From UBA9655 sp964597045 (GTDB lineage: Bacteria > Pseudomonadota > Alphaproteobacteria > UBA9655), in the NCBI GenBank assembly GCA_964597045.1, contig CAZQWE010000005.1, positions 142,000-205,999 of the forward strand: 64,000 bases of DNA, written 5' to 3'. The position numbers were made by a program, and so were the translations under genes. The notes beneath the pieces are model-generated. The model was not told the origin of the DNA. It did not search any database and saw only the letters and a program-made list of their open reading frames with translations. Within the stretch, counting starts at the first letter, position 1. Every line of letters starts with the position of its first letter. Below are positions 27,379 through 35,962 of the stretch, one piece after another.

Positions 27379-28647
27379 ATGATACGGAATCTTATTACCA
27401 CAACAGCTCTTTTAACCCTATTTTTGGCAAATGATGTCCATGCCGCTTGTGAAAAGCCTGGCCCCGCCCTTACTCTCCCTGCGCTTAAGATTTCAGGTCA
27501 AACCTCCTTTAACTCATGGTTTTTCCGCGATAAGGTTTATATAAAGCCCGGAGATAACGCGGATACTCCCCAAGCACGCCAATACTATCAAAGAGGGCAG
27601 CTCTTTTCTGTGGATAACTCCCGTCTCCGGTTTAACGTTGATGGTAAAACAGATAAGGGCATGGAATATGGTCTCGTTCTTGTTTTAGATGGAGCGGTTG
27701 ATGCAGGGAACACTTTAAGAGAAAACTATCTCTACTTTGGGGGAACCTGGGGTAAAATCTATGCGGGTGACACCTACGGTGTTGAAAAGACAATGGCTTT
27801 CGGAGGTTTCGACCAATGGGGAGGTACGGGATTCATTGATGGATCTTGGGATCGCTTTGTAAACTATACATCCTTAACCGTTCACTCCGTTGATCTTGTC
27901 GGTGAAACTTCACGTGATACGAAATTTACCTATCTCACCCCGCGTTGGAATGGCCTTCAACTTGGTTTTTCATACACCCCGACTCAACACAGGGGAGAAC
28001 AAACCATTAACGCGAGAACGAGCCAAAAACGTCCACAAGTTCCCTTCAGTACGGACAACGTTGCGGGAGGTTTAAACTTCATTCATAAGTTTGAATGTGG
28101 TCTCGATATGGCACTTTCAGCCACGGGAATCGTTGGTAATGGCCAGAGACCTTACTTTGATCCTAATATATTTGGATCCAATGACGTAAGATCCTACGCT
28201 TTGGGAGGAACCTTTGGCTTTAAAAACTTTGGATTCAGTGCTGAATTTGGCGACAACGGTAAATCATTGCTCCCGAAAATCCCTGGGGTTACCACAAATG
28301 CTGGAAAGTTCGTCGATTTAGGGCTCTCCTACACGTATGGAGCAACAAAACTGAGTGGTGGCTATTTCCACGGCTGGAGAAAGGCTTTTGGTCTTAGGAA
28401 TCCAAATGTTCTCACAACAGGCTTCCAGCAAACCAAGTCAAAAACAAATGCTTGGTCAGCTGCTGTCGACCATAAATTAGCTCCAGGTTTGGGTGTATAC
28501 ATTGAATACAACAATGTTCATATGAAAAATCCTCAGGCAATTTCGGAAGCTCGAGTGATTAACAATAACTATGGAGCCTTTACGGTTGCCCCTGTACCTA
28601 ACAACAAGGTTAATTCTCTCGTTGTTGGATCACGGTTAGTGTTCTAA
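27379..28647 (+). CDS. Outer-membrane porin (Gram-negative general porin type)
   Basis: Beta-barrel channel of 422 aa. The ATG at 27379 has GGAGG five bases upstream and opens a signal peptide (NLITTTALLTLFLANDVHA, cleavage before ACEK). The mature protein shows alternating hydrophobic strands, the porin-like GRLRF/SRLRFNVDGKTDKGMEYG strand, the constriction-loop region FGGFDQWGGTG, and a C-terminal strand ending in Phe (VVGSRLVF) for BamA recognition. A frame 49 codons longer runs upstream through the operator region and is not supported. It is followed by a palindromic repeat that can act as terminator. Confidence 0.93.
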   Translation: MIRNLITTTALLTLFLANDVHAACEKPGPALTLPALKISGQTSFNSWFFRDKVYIKPGDNADTPQARQYYQRGQLFSVDNSRLRFNVDGKTDKGMEYGLVLVLDGAVDAGNTLRENYLYFGGTWGKIYAGDTYGVEKTMAFGGFDQWGGTGFIDGSWDRFVNYTSLTVHSVDLVGETSRDTKFTYLTPRWNGLQLGFSYTPTQHRGEQTINARTSQKRPQVPFSTDNVAGGLNFIHKFECGLDMALSATGIVGNGQRPYFDPNIFGSNDVRSYALGGTFGFKNFGFSAEFGDNGKSLLPKIPGVTTNAGKFVDLGLSYTYGATKLSGGYFHGWRKAFGLRNPNVLTTGFQQTKSKTNAWSAAVDHKLAPGLGVYIEYNNVHMKNPQAISEARVINNNYGAFTVAPVPNNKVNSLVVGSRLVF

Positions 28648-28654
28648 TAAACCG

Positions 28655-28783
28655 AAAAGCGTCATTGCGAACCCCCGTAAGGGGGTGAGCAAGCTCTCGA
28701 AAGTCTATTGATCGCGTAACGAGGTCGAAATGCTTTTGGCAAAGAGGTTGCCACGCCCCTTCGGGGCTCGCAATGACGCTTTT
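28655..28783. repeat. Dispersed palindromic repeat, GTCATTGCGA type, possible terminator
   Basis: Perfect 16-bp terminal arms AAAAGCGTCATTGCGA (28655-28670) and TCGCAATGACGCTTTT (28768-28783), with inner small hairpins (CCCCC-GTAA-GGGGG and CCCC-TT-CGGGG). It lies between the convergent porin and sspB genes, and the outer A and T runs would let it terminate transcription from both. Confidence 0.8.
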
Positions 28784-28801
28784 TTGTTAGTTCATTACTC
28801 T

Positions 28802-29251
28802 TTACTTCTTCCGGAATTTATCCAACGTGATGACGTTATCTCCACCACCTTCAGGTAGTGCGGTCGGTGTGTTAGATTTTTCATCCTCGACTTCAAAGAA
28901 GGGAGGCGGCGTGAACTGAAGACCAAACTTTGCGTAAGGGTCCATAAAGCTCACAAGGGAATGGAAAGGAACGTAAATTCTCTCCTGTGAATCGCTAAAG
29001 CTAAGGGTGATATAAAATCCATCTTCTTCGACCTCAAGGCCCCAGTATTGATGTTGTATGACAATGGTCATCTCTTCCGGATGGCGTTCTTTCAAATACG
29101 CGGGTATTTGAACGCCCGGGTATTCTGTATTAAAGGCAATATAAAAATGATGGGCTCCTGGTAAGCCTTCAACAGCGGTAAGTGCTAAAGCATCACGTAC
29201 GACGCCCCTAAGGCCCTCTTGAACCATTTCTTCGTAATTAAATCCTTCCAC
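28802..29251 (-). CDS. sspB: ClpXP adaptor SspB (alphaproteobacterial type)
   Basis: Delivers ssrA-tagged proteins to the ClpXP protease. 149 aa. The N-terminal YEEMVQEGLRGVVRDALAL, the core FYIAFNTEYPGVQIPAYLKE and MTIVIQHQYWGLEV, and the C-terminal LDKFRKK tail that contacts ClpX match the alphaproteobacterial SspB family. The GTG start has AAGGA eight bases upstream. It lies directly downstream of the ssrA tmRNA gene on the same strand, a striking functional pairing. Confidence 0.92.
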   Translation of the reverse strand: MEGFNYEEMVQEGLRGVVRDALALTAVEGLPGAHHFYIAFNTEYPGVQIPAYLKERHPEEMTIVIQHQYWGLEVEEDGFYITLSFSDSQERIYVPFHSLVSFMDPYAKFGLQFTPPPFFEVEDEKSNTPTALPEGGGDNVITLDKFRKK

Positions 29252-29274
29252 AGACCCGTTCCTTCTCCTTATAA

Positions 29275-29610
29275 AACGAGGGGCTTCTGTTGCCCGGTGC
29301 CCCTCAAACCGCGAATCTTAGCTAAGATTAAGCAACTGCTTGTGCAGCAACTTTGTATCCTGGCTCATTGGCACTGTTCAAGTTTCCTTGAGCAGCTACC
29401 ATTTTTTCAAATGCATTAAAATTGTTTGCATTTATATGTTTAGCCCGATATCGGTGGTACCATGCCGAGTGAAAATCTGACCTTTACTACGCACGTCGAT
29501 CCTAATTCATCCCCATAATTTTTAATGGTGGAGATGCCGGGCTCCGCCCCCGGGTCCGTAACGCCTATTCTGAGAGACGTTTATCACTATAGTCAGGTTC
29601 CCCTGACATC
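29275..29610 (-). ncRNA. ssrA: Circularly permuted two-piece tmRNA
   Basis: Rescues stalled ribosomes and tags their products. On the minus strand the acceptor piece comes first (about 29610-29526), opening with hairpin GTCAGG-TTCC-CCTGAC as read on the plus strand and ending CATCTCC-A-CCA. An 11-base spacer follows, then the coding piece starting GGGGATGAATTAGGATCGAC (29514), the conserved tmRNA 5' signature. GGGGATG pairs with CATCTCC, including the G3-U wobble that alanyl-tRNA synthetase recognises. The T arm is CCGGG-GGCGGAG-CCCGG, so its loop lacks the usual TTC. The tag frame is at 29429-29328; a hairpin near 29278-29305 marks the 3' part. Outer ends are approximate. Confidence 0.9.
29328..29429 (-). 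other. tmRNA tag-peptide reading frame (33 codons plus stop)
   Basis: The resume codon is GCA at 29429-29427, preceded by a TAAACATATAAAT context. The tag begins ANNFNAFEKMVAAQ, continues GNLNSANEPGY and ends KVAAQAVA before TAA. The A-N start and small hydrophobic end fit tmRNA tags, but 33 residues is longer than the roughly 8-15 typical of most bacteria. Confidence 0.75.
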
Positions 29611-29742
29611 TATAATATAAGCCTAATTTCTTAAAATTTAAAGAGGGTCTTAAGAAAAAAATGTAAGGGCTTGTATATCCTATATTCATTTGACTTCTGC
29701 AAAGATTTATAGAAAATACTATAAATAAAAAATGAGATAAAA

Positions 29743-32196
29743 ATGCTGCCAGAAAAATTTAAAGCTCGTCTCGCTGATTTTCTAACAAAACCATCTAGTT
29801 GGGAAGGGTTAAAACTTATTTGGGTTTTAGGCTTTTTGAATCTGCTCATTATTTCAATTCTTGGTATTATGTTAATGACTCTTTCTGGAAATATTGAATA
29901 TTTTATTATCACCTTAATCATAACTTTTTCATCAGGCGGATTGATTAGTTTCATGCTTATAAAGTTGAACCGCCTTTATACCGCAACCCAAGGTATTCAA
30001 ACCGGATCCCAAGCTTATGAAGCGACCGACATCCCACTTCTCATCCTCACACAAGATTTTCAATTTATTTACGCCAATAAAAAAGCACGTAAAGACTGTT
30101 CCTGGGCAAAGCGATTTTCCACATTTAAGGAGACTTTGATTTCCCCTAAATCCAAAGAAGCCCTTCACCGACTTATTGATGATCGGACACGTCAAAAAGG
30201 AGGGACTGAAACGCTCTTTATACGCACTCAGAATGGGGAAGAAGTCTGGAAGATACAAAGTATACCCCTGGGGGGAAAATCACTCTGGCAGTGTCAAAAT
30301 TTGACCCATGAGGCGGGTCTTGTTTCCCAAATCAAATCTCTTACCTTGCTCATGGATCATGCTCCCGAAGGTGTATTTTCATTAAATGGAAAAGGAATTA
30401 TTCTTTTTTGTAATGAGAAATTTGCAAAGTGGCTTGGGTATTTAAGGGAAGAAATTATCGGCGCCCCCTTATCAAAATTCCTTGTAAAGCCCAGGGGCCA
30501 AGACCCCATTAAACTTTCGGAAGTTCATGGAAAATGCGACTTTATTACCTCAACTTCCCGTATTAAAAGTACCTATCTTGAACAAACACAGATCCCTTAC
30601 GATAATAGTTTCATTACCTATTCCGTTGTCCATATTCATACTGCCTTTGAGAATCAGAATGATCTAAGTAAAATCCTTGAAATGACTCCCCTCCCAGTTA
30701 TCTGCATAAATGAGGAAGGGAAAATTCAAGATTCCAATATTCTGTTCCGTGAGAAGTTCCTCACCGAATACCCTTCTCTTCAAAATATAACCTTTTTAGA
30801 TTTAGTGGCGGATTTTCAAAAAGATGAAATAAAGAAAGTTCTTCATAATTTTCTAAAAGGAAATCACGAAGAAACACCTCTTGATATATACTTAAACGAC
30901 TCAAAGGAGTCCATTGTTTCAGCCTATATTGCAGCATTACCATTCAAAGATCACAAAGGTCTCTTTATACAGGTACAGGATATTACAGATCAAAAACGAT
31001 TTGAGACCCAGCTTGCCCAATCGCAGAAAATGCAAGCTGTTGGACAGTTGGCAGGTGGAATTGCCCATGACTTTAATAACCTTCTTACAGCGATGATTGG
31101 ATTTTGTGATCTTCTCTTGATGCGGTATACCCCAGGGGATCAATCCTTTACGGATGTTATGCAAATTAAGCAAAACGCCAATCGTGCAGCCAATCTTGTC
31201 CGCCAGCTCCTTGCCTTCTCTCGTCAACAAACTCTTCAACCTAAGATCCTGGATATTACAGACAGTCTTGCAGAACTCTCGGCTCTCTTAAGACGCCTGA
31301 TGGGAGCTAATATTGAGTTGAAGATGAAACATTCCAGAGATCTTGGTCTCGTTCTTGTCGATGAGGGCCAGTTTGAACAAGTCATCATTAATCTGGCCGT
31401 GAATGCACGAGATGCTATGCAAAATGGGGGAACCATTACGCTTTCAACAGAAAATTGTGAGTTGAAGAAAGCAAAGCGCCAAGGTCATGATCTCATTCCA
31501 GCAGGAGCTTACGTTCTTGTGGAAATTGCGGATACGGGGGTTGGAATCAAACCTGAGATTATCAACCGTATTTTTGAACCTTTCTTTTCTACAAAAGAAG
31601 TAGGATCAGGAACAGGACTTGGGCTTTCAACCGTTTATGGTATTGTGAAACAAACTGGTGGCTTTATACATGTGAATTCAATTGAAGGGGAAGGAACAAC
31701 CTTTAGTATATATCTTCCTCGACAAACACAAGAACAAATAAAAGCAAAGGAAATCAAGAAAATTGATCCTTCCCTTTCACAAGACTTAACAGGATCAAGT
31801 ACTATTCTTCTTGTTGAAGATGAGGATGCGGTTCGCCTTTTCAGTGCCCGTGCTTTAAGAAGCAAGGGATATACAGTGCTTGAAGCAGGGAATGGAGAAG
31901 AAGCCTTAGAGCTCATGAAAACAACAAAAGAAAAAATAGATCTTGTGATTTCTGATGTTGTCATGCCCAATATGGATGGACCAACATTTGTAAACGAAAT
32001 CAATAAGTTAACATATCATCCAAAAGTTTTATTTATGTCAGGATATACGGAAGATACATTCCATAATCTTCTGAAAGATGACTCTAATATAGAGTTTCTT
32101 GCAAAACCCTTTAGTCTTGCGGACCTCGCTGCACGGGTCAAACAGATCCTCGATGAGGAGGATGTTCCTACAAAGAGTGTCGCATCGAGTCAATAA
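29743..32196 (+). CDS. cckA: Cell-cycle hybrid histidine kinase CckA
   Basis: Central kinase of the alphaproteobacterial CckA-ChpT-CtrA phosphorelay. 817 aa with two N-terminal membrane helices (about residues 27-72), PAS-like domains between about 90 and 420, the H-box QAVGQLAGGIAHDFNNLLTA with phospho-His at 442, a HATPase domain with GTGLGLSTVYG near 625, and a C-terminal receiver (ILLVEDEDAVRLFS) with phospho-acceptor Asp738 in LVISDVVMP. The domain order and the HDFNNLL box are diagnostic of CckA. It lies about 4 kb from the predicted origin. ChpT and CtrA are not in the window. Confidence 0.94.
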   Translation: MLPEKFKARLADFLTKPSSWEGLKLIWVLGFLNLLIISILGIMLMTLSGNIEYFIITLIITFSSGGLISFMLIKLNRLYTATQGIQTGSQAYEATDIPLLILTQDFQFIYANKKARKDCSWAKRFSTFKETLISPKSKEALHRLIDDRTRQKGGTETLFIRTQNGEEVWKIQSIPLGGKSLWQCQNLTHEAGLVSQIKSLTLLMDHAPEGVFSLNGKGIILFCNEKFAKWLGYLREEIIGAPLSKFLVKPRGQDPIKLSEVHGKCDFITSTSRIKSTYLEQTQIPYDNSFITYSVVHIHTAFENQNDLSKILEMTPLPVICINEEGKIQDSNILFREKFLTEYPSLQNITFLDLVADFQKDEIKKVLHNFLKGNHEETPLDIYLNDSKESIVSAYIAALPFKDHKGLFIQVQDITDQKRFETQLAQSQKMQAVGQLAGGIAHDFNNLLTAMIGFCDLLLMRYTPGDQSFTDVMQIKQNANRAANLVRQLLAFSRQQTLQPKILDITDSLAELSALLRRLMGANIELKMKHSRDLGLVLVDEGQFEQVIINLAVNARDAMQNGGTITLSTENCELKKAKRQGHDLIPAGAYVLVEIADTGVGIKPEIINRIFEPFFSTKEVGSGTGLGLSTVYGIVKQTGGFIHVNSIEGEGTTFSIYLPRQTQEQIKAKEIKKIDPSLSQDLTGSSTILLVEDEDAVRLFSARALRSKGYTVLEAGNGEEALELMKTTKEKIDLVISDVVMPNMDGPTFVNEINKLTYHPKVLFMSGYTEDTFHNLLKDDSNIEFLAKPFSLADLAARVKQILDEEDVPTKSVASSQ

Positions 32197-32207
32197 AGTT
32201 TTAAAAA

Positions 32208-32223
32208 TGTTTCACGTGAAACA
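32208..32223. promoter_or_regulatory. parS: parS centromere site (ParB binding), site 3
   Basis: Perfect TGTTTCACGTGAAACA, within a 24-bp palindrome AAAATGTTTCAC/GTGAAACATTTT (32204-32227) between the convergent cckA and rho genes. The right arm reaches into the rho stop codon. It is the parS nearest the predicted origin, about 3.8 kb away. Confidence 0.95.
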
Positions 32224-32225
32224 TT

Positions 32226-33482
32226 TTAGGAATTCATGGAATCAAAGAATTCATCATTGTTCTTTGTATTTCTAAGTTTCTCAAGAAGGAATTCCATACC
32301 ATCCGTTGTTCCCATTGGAATGAGAACACGTCTGAGAACCCACATTTTGGAGAGGAGATCTTTATCAACAAGAAGCTCTTCCTTACGAGTACCTGATTTG
32401 GTGATATCAATCGATGGGAAGGTTCTCTTGTCAGAAAGCTTACGATCGAGAACGATTTCTGAGTTACCTGTTCCTTTGAACTCTTCAAAGATGACTTCTT
32501 CCATACGGGATCCGGTATCGATGAGAGCCGTTGAAATGATGGTTAAAGATCCACCCTCTTCAATATTTCGGGCCGCACCAAAGAATCGTTTTGGGCGTTG
32601 CAAAGCATTCGCATCCACGCCTCCTGTCAGGACTTTACCGGATGAAGGAACGACCGTGTTGTAAGCTCTAGCTAAACGAGTAATGTTATCGAGAAGAATA
32701 ACAACATCATGTTTTAACTCAACAAGTCTCTTCGCTTTTTCAATCACCATTTCAGCCACTTGAACGTGTCTTGCGGCCGGTTCATCAAAGGTTGAGCTTA
32801 TGACTTCTCCTTTGACGGAACGCGCCATGTCAGTCACTTCTTCAGGACGTTCATCAATGAGAAGAACCATCAAGGTCACTTCTGGATGGTTTATTGCAAT
32901 TGAATGGGCAATGTTTTGCATCATGACTGTCTTGCCGGTTCGAGGCGGTGCCACAATTAAAGCGCGTTGTCCTTTTCCAATGGGGGAAACGAGATCAATA
33001 ACCCGCTGGGTTAGGTTTTTATTCGTTGGATCATCAATTTCAAGCTTGAGTTTTTCGTTGGGATAAAGGGGGGTTAGGTTTTCAAAGTTGATTCGATGCT
33101 TCAGGGCATCGGGTGCCTCACCGTCAATGGTATTGACTTTCAGTAGGGCGAAATAACGTTCGCCATCTTTCGGGGCTCGTATTTCTCCTTCAACCGTATC
33201 TCCTGTTCGCAGCCCAAACTTTCTAACCTGACTCGGTGAGACATAAATATCATCGGGACCTGGAAGATAGTTGGCTTCTGGAGATCGTAAAAAAGCAAAT
33301 CCATCTTGAAGGAGTTCCGCAACGCCACCTCCAAAAATAACTTCGCCTTTTTCGGCCATTTTTTTCAAAATCGCAAACATCATATCTTGTTTACGCATGG
33401 TGTTTGCATTTTCAACTTGAAGCTCTTCCGCTAGGGTTAAGAGTTCTGCTGGAGTCTTAGACTTTAAAGTTTTTAAATTCAT
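32226..33482 (-). CDS. rho: Transcription termination factor Rho
   Basis: Hexameric RNA helicase that ends transcription. 418 aa. The N-terminal helical domain (MNLKTLKSKTPAELLTLAEE) is followed by the cold-shock-like RNA-binding fold (DGFAFLRSPEANYLPGPDDI), Walker A APPRTGKTVM near residue 178, Walker B VVILLDNITRLARA, and the secondary RNA-binding segment DANALQRPKRFFGAARN. Full length with no inserts. It is the last gene of the hemE-hemH-hemJ-rho strand leading away from the origin. Confidence 0.98.
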   Translation of the reverse strand: MNLKTLKSKTPAELLTLAEELQVENANTMRKQDMMFAILKKMAEKGEVIFGGGVAELLQDGFAFLRSPEANYLPGPDDIYVSPSQVRKFGLRTGDTVEGEIRAPKDGERYFALLKVNTIDGEAPDALKHRINFENLTPLYPNEKLKLEIDDPTNKNLTQRVIDLVSPIGKGQRALIVAPPRTGKTVMMQNIAHSIAINHPEVTLMVLLIDERPEEVTDMARSVKGEVISSTFDEPAARHVQVAEMVIEKAKRLVELKHDVVILLDNITRLARAYNTVVPSSGKVLTGGVDANALQRPKRFFGAARNIEEGGSLTIISTALIDTGSRMEEVIFEEFKGTGNSEIVLDRKLSDKRTFPSIDITKSGTRKEELLVDKDLLSKMWVLRRVLIPMGTTDGMEFLLEKLRNTKNNDEFFDSMNS

Positions 33483-33556
33483 TAATCTTTCATTGGGAAA
33501 TGTTATTGAGAATAAAGTATCAATGCCAAACCTTTATAAAAAACACAAGCCTTATT

Positions 33557-33994
33557 TTAAAAAGGTTTTAGAACAGCCAAGAAAACAATGAAAATCGCTA
33601 GGAAAAAAGGAATTTCATTCAGAATGATGAGCTCCCTTTTTGAGAGGGAGGGCCTCACCCCTTTTGCAAAATCTTTTGCTGTTTTGGCTAAATACCCATG
33701 AAGAGCCGCAAGCAAAAGAACCAAAAGGAGCTTCATGTGAAACCAAGGATTTGACCAAGTTCCTAGGATAAAAGCTAAGAGAATCCCAAACCCAAAGGTC
33801 ATAAGAATGGACGGAAGCATGATTATTTTTAATAATCGTCTTTCCATTGTACAAAAGGTCTCATAGGGTTTTGACCCAACCTCAAATTCAAGATGATAAA
33901 TAAAGAGACGGGGTAAATATAAAAGCCCCGCCATCCAAGCAATGACAGCAAGATAATGGAGGGCCTTCAGTGTCAAATAATACTCAGCAAGCAT
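33557..33994 (-). CDS. hemJ: Protoporphyrinogen IX oxidase HemJ
   Basis: Membrane enzyme that oxidises protoporphyrinogen IX to protoporphyrin IX, the step before ferrochelatase. 145 aa with four predicted helices. Family residues are visible in LKALHYLAVIAWMAGLLYLPRLFIYH (conserved His and Arg) and MERRLLKIIMLPSILMT. The Met at 33994 follows AGGAAAG; the longer frame overlaps hemH and is not needed. It overlaps the hemH stop by 11 bases. Confidence 0.93.
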   Translation of the reverse strand: MLAEYYLTLKALHYLAVIAWMAGLLYLPRLFIYHLEFEVGSKPYETFCTMERRLLKIIMLPSILMTFGFGILLAFILGTWSNPWFHMKLLLVLLLAALHGYLAKTAKDFAKGVRPSLSKRELIILNEIPFFLAIFIVFLAVLKPF

Positions 33995-34967
33995 AATCAC
34001 TTTCCTTTCTGATGAGGGACGCAAGGCCATTTATGAACGCAGGATGACATGAGACTGTTGGAACCCGGAAATAGGCAGGACAACCATGATCAAGAGCCAA
34101 AACCTCGTACAGTCTATCCAGTTCATAGAGTGTTTCAGAATGTTCAGAGACGAAAGACAAGGGAACCATGATGATGGGACGACCTAACTTTGCAGCTTTC
34201 AAAACCTCATTTTCTGTATAGGGACTCGTCCATTTGAGTGGCCCTACACGACTTTGATAACAAAGGATATAATCCAGATCTGTATTTGAGAGTGAGGAAT
34301 GAATGGATCCAACCAAAGCATCTGCCGTTTGTTCAATGTGATGTTGATAGGGATCTCCCTTTTTAATTAGTTTTTCAGGTAAACCATGGGCCGTGAGTAA
34401 AATGCGGGGCTTTCCAAATGGCGTAACCTGGTCAAAGATGGGGAGAAAAAGTTGAGTCATAGCCTCAATAAATCCCTCATCCCTAGGATAATGGTTTATG
34501 GTTTTTGTGAGCCAATTTTGACCTCGAGTTGTTTTATTCCATACCTTAAATGCTGACCCTGTGGTTGTTGTTGAGTACTGTGGGTAGAGGGGAAGAAGAA
34601 TAACCTCACTGGGAGCATAAGCGATTACCTTTTTTATCACTTCATGAGCTTGGGGTGAGGTATGGCGCATACAGACAAAAACCTTATAGCCCTTGCCTAA
34701 TTCCTTTGATAAGGCACAAGCCTGTGCCTCTGTGTTTTGAAGAAGAGGAGACCCTCCACCCATAGCCTTATAAATGTGCTGGGCCTCTGGGGTACGTCTC
34801 CTCGCGATCCAATGGGAAAGGAGATAACGAAAGGGCTGGGGTATGGTCAGTATTGCCGGATCAGAAAATAAACTCTTTAAAAAGGGTTTAACCTCATGAA
34901 GGGATTTCGGCCCCCCTAAATTGAACAATATGACAGCTCTTTTTGGCTCTTGAGACTTCTGACCCAT
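33984..34967 (-). CDS. hemH: Ferrochelatase
   Basis: Inserts Fe2+ into protoporphyrin IX to make protoheme. 327 aa from the ATG at 34967 (a TTG at 34976 is possible). Signatures are AVILFNLGGPKSL at the N-terminus, CMRHTSPQAHEVI, YPQYSTTTTGSA, the metal-site ILLTAHGLPEKLIKKGDPY near residue 195, and YQSRVGPLKWTSPYTE. It overlaps the end of hemE by about 50 bases, an unusually long overlap. Confidence 0.96.
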   Translation of the reverse strand: MGQKSQEPKRAVILFNLGGPKSLHEVKPFLKSLFSDPAILTIPQPFRYLLSHWIARRRTPEAQHIYKAMGGGSPLLQNTEAQACALSKELGKGYKVFVCMRHTSPQAHEVIKKVIAYAPSEVILLPLYPQYSTTTTGSAFKVWNKTTRGQNWLTKTINHYPRDEGFIEAMTQLFLPIFDQVTPFGKPRILLTAHGLPEKLIKKGDPYQHHIEQTADALVGSIHSSLSNTDLDYILCYQSRVGPLKWTSPYTENEVLKAAKLGRPIIMVPLSFVSEHSETLYELDRLYEVLALDHGCPAYFRVPTVSCHPAFINGLASLIRKESDYAC

Positions 34968-35962
34968 TGGATACAATCTTCCACGTTTTTAATTGGTGTT
35001 TGAGGGAGAATACCATGACCTAAATTAAAAATGTAAGGCCTATCATTCATCCCTTGATGAATAAAGTGAATGGCCTGCTCCAAGACTTTTCCGCCTGCGA
35101 CAAGAATCACAGGATCGAGGTTTCCTTGAAGAACAACATTTTTTGGCAGAACTCCCGCGGCTTCCTTAGGATTTATTGAGATATCTAAACTTAGCCCTGA
35201 ACACCCTGACTCTTCTGCAAAAACCTGAATTTGAGATCCTATTCCCTTTGGAAAACCAATGAGGGGAATATGGGGGTAGGACTGCCTTACGGCCTTTGTG
35301 ATGTTTTTAATGGGCTTCAAAATCCAGTTTTCAAAATGGGGCGCAGGACATAGACCGGCCCATGTATCAAAAATTTGTATCGCATTAGCGCCTGCGTTGA
35401 TTTGAGCGAGGAGATGTGTTGTCACAGCTTCCTCTAGAAGGCGAAGAAGAGCTTCAAACTCACTTACTTGAAGAAAAGCGCGACTTTTTGCTAAGGCAAA
35501 GTCTCGACTGCCTCCACCTTCCAGCATATAAAGAGCAAGGGTCCAGGGGGCCCCTGCAAAGCCAATGAGGGGAACATTTTCTGGCAAGGCTTTCCGAACA
35601 GCCGTCACGGTTTCATAAACAGGGGCAAGACGTTGTGAAAAACTCTTCGTGCTCAAATGCTCAAAGGAATCAAGAGGGGCTAGTTTTGGGCCTTCTCCTT
35701 CCACAAAGGTTACCTTTTGACCAAGAGCATCTGGAAGAACAAGGATGTCTGAAAAGACAATCGCAGCATCAAAGCCAAATCGTTGAATCGGTTGAAGGGT
35801 TACTTCTGTTGCAAGTTTTGGGGAATAACATAAATCTAAAAACGATTTACACTCTTTGCGAATTTTTCTGTATTCTGGAAGATAACGCCCAGCTTGACGC
35901 ATAAACCAGATAGGAGGACTGACCCTCTTTATACCCTGAAAAGTGTCTAGAAATGTGGACAC
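34916..35962 (-). CDS. hemE: Uroporphyrinogen decarboxylase
   Basis: Decarboxylates uroporphyrinogen III to coproporphyrinogen III. 348 aa from the GTG at 35962, which has GGAGGG five bases upstream; a TTG at 35974 would place the start within that ribosome site. PPIWFMRQAGRYLPEYR is the first family signature and IGFAGAPWTLALYMLEGGGS the second; the catalytic Asp is in IVFSDILVLPDAL. It begins at the edge of the predicted origin, the classical hemE-oriC arrangement of alphaproteobacteria. Its promoter must lie within the origin region. Confidence 0.97.
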   Translation of the reverse strand: MSTFLDTFQGIKRVSPPIWFMRQAGRYLPEYRKIRKECKSFLDLCYSPKLATEVTLQPIQRFGFDAAIVFSDILVLPDALGQKVTFVEGEGPKLAPLDSFEHLSTKSFSQRLAPVYETVTAVRKALPENVPLIGFAGAPWTLALYMLEGGGSRDFALAKSRAFLQVSEFEALLRLLEEAVTTHLLAQINAGANAIQIFDTWAGLCPAPHFENWILKPIKNITKAVRQSYPHIPLIGFPKGIGSQIQVFAEESGCSGLSLDISINPKEAAGVLPKNVVLQGNLDPVILVAGGKVLEQAIHFIHQGMNDRPYIFNLGHGILPQTPIKNVEDCIQWVRSLKSQKELSYCSI

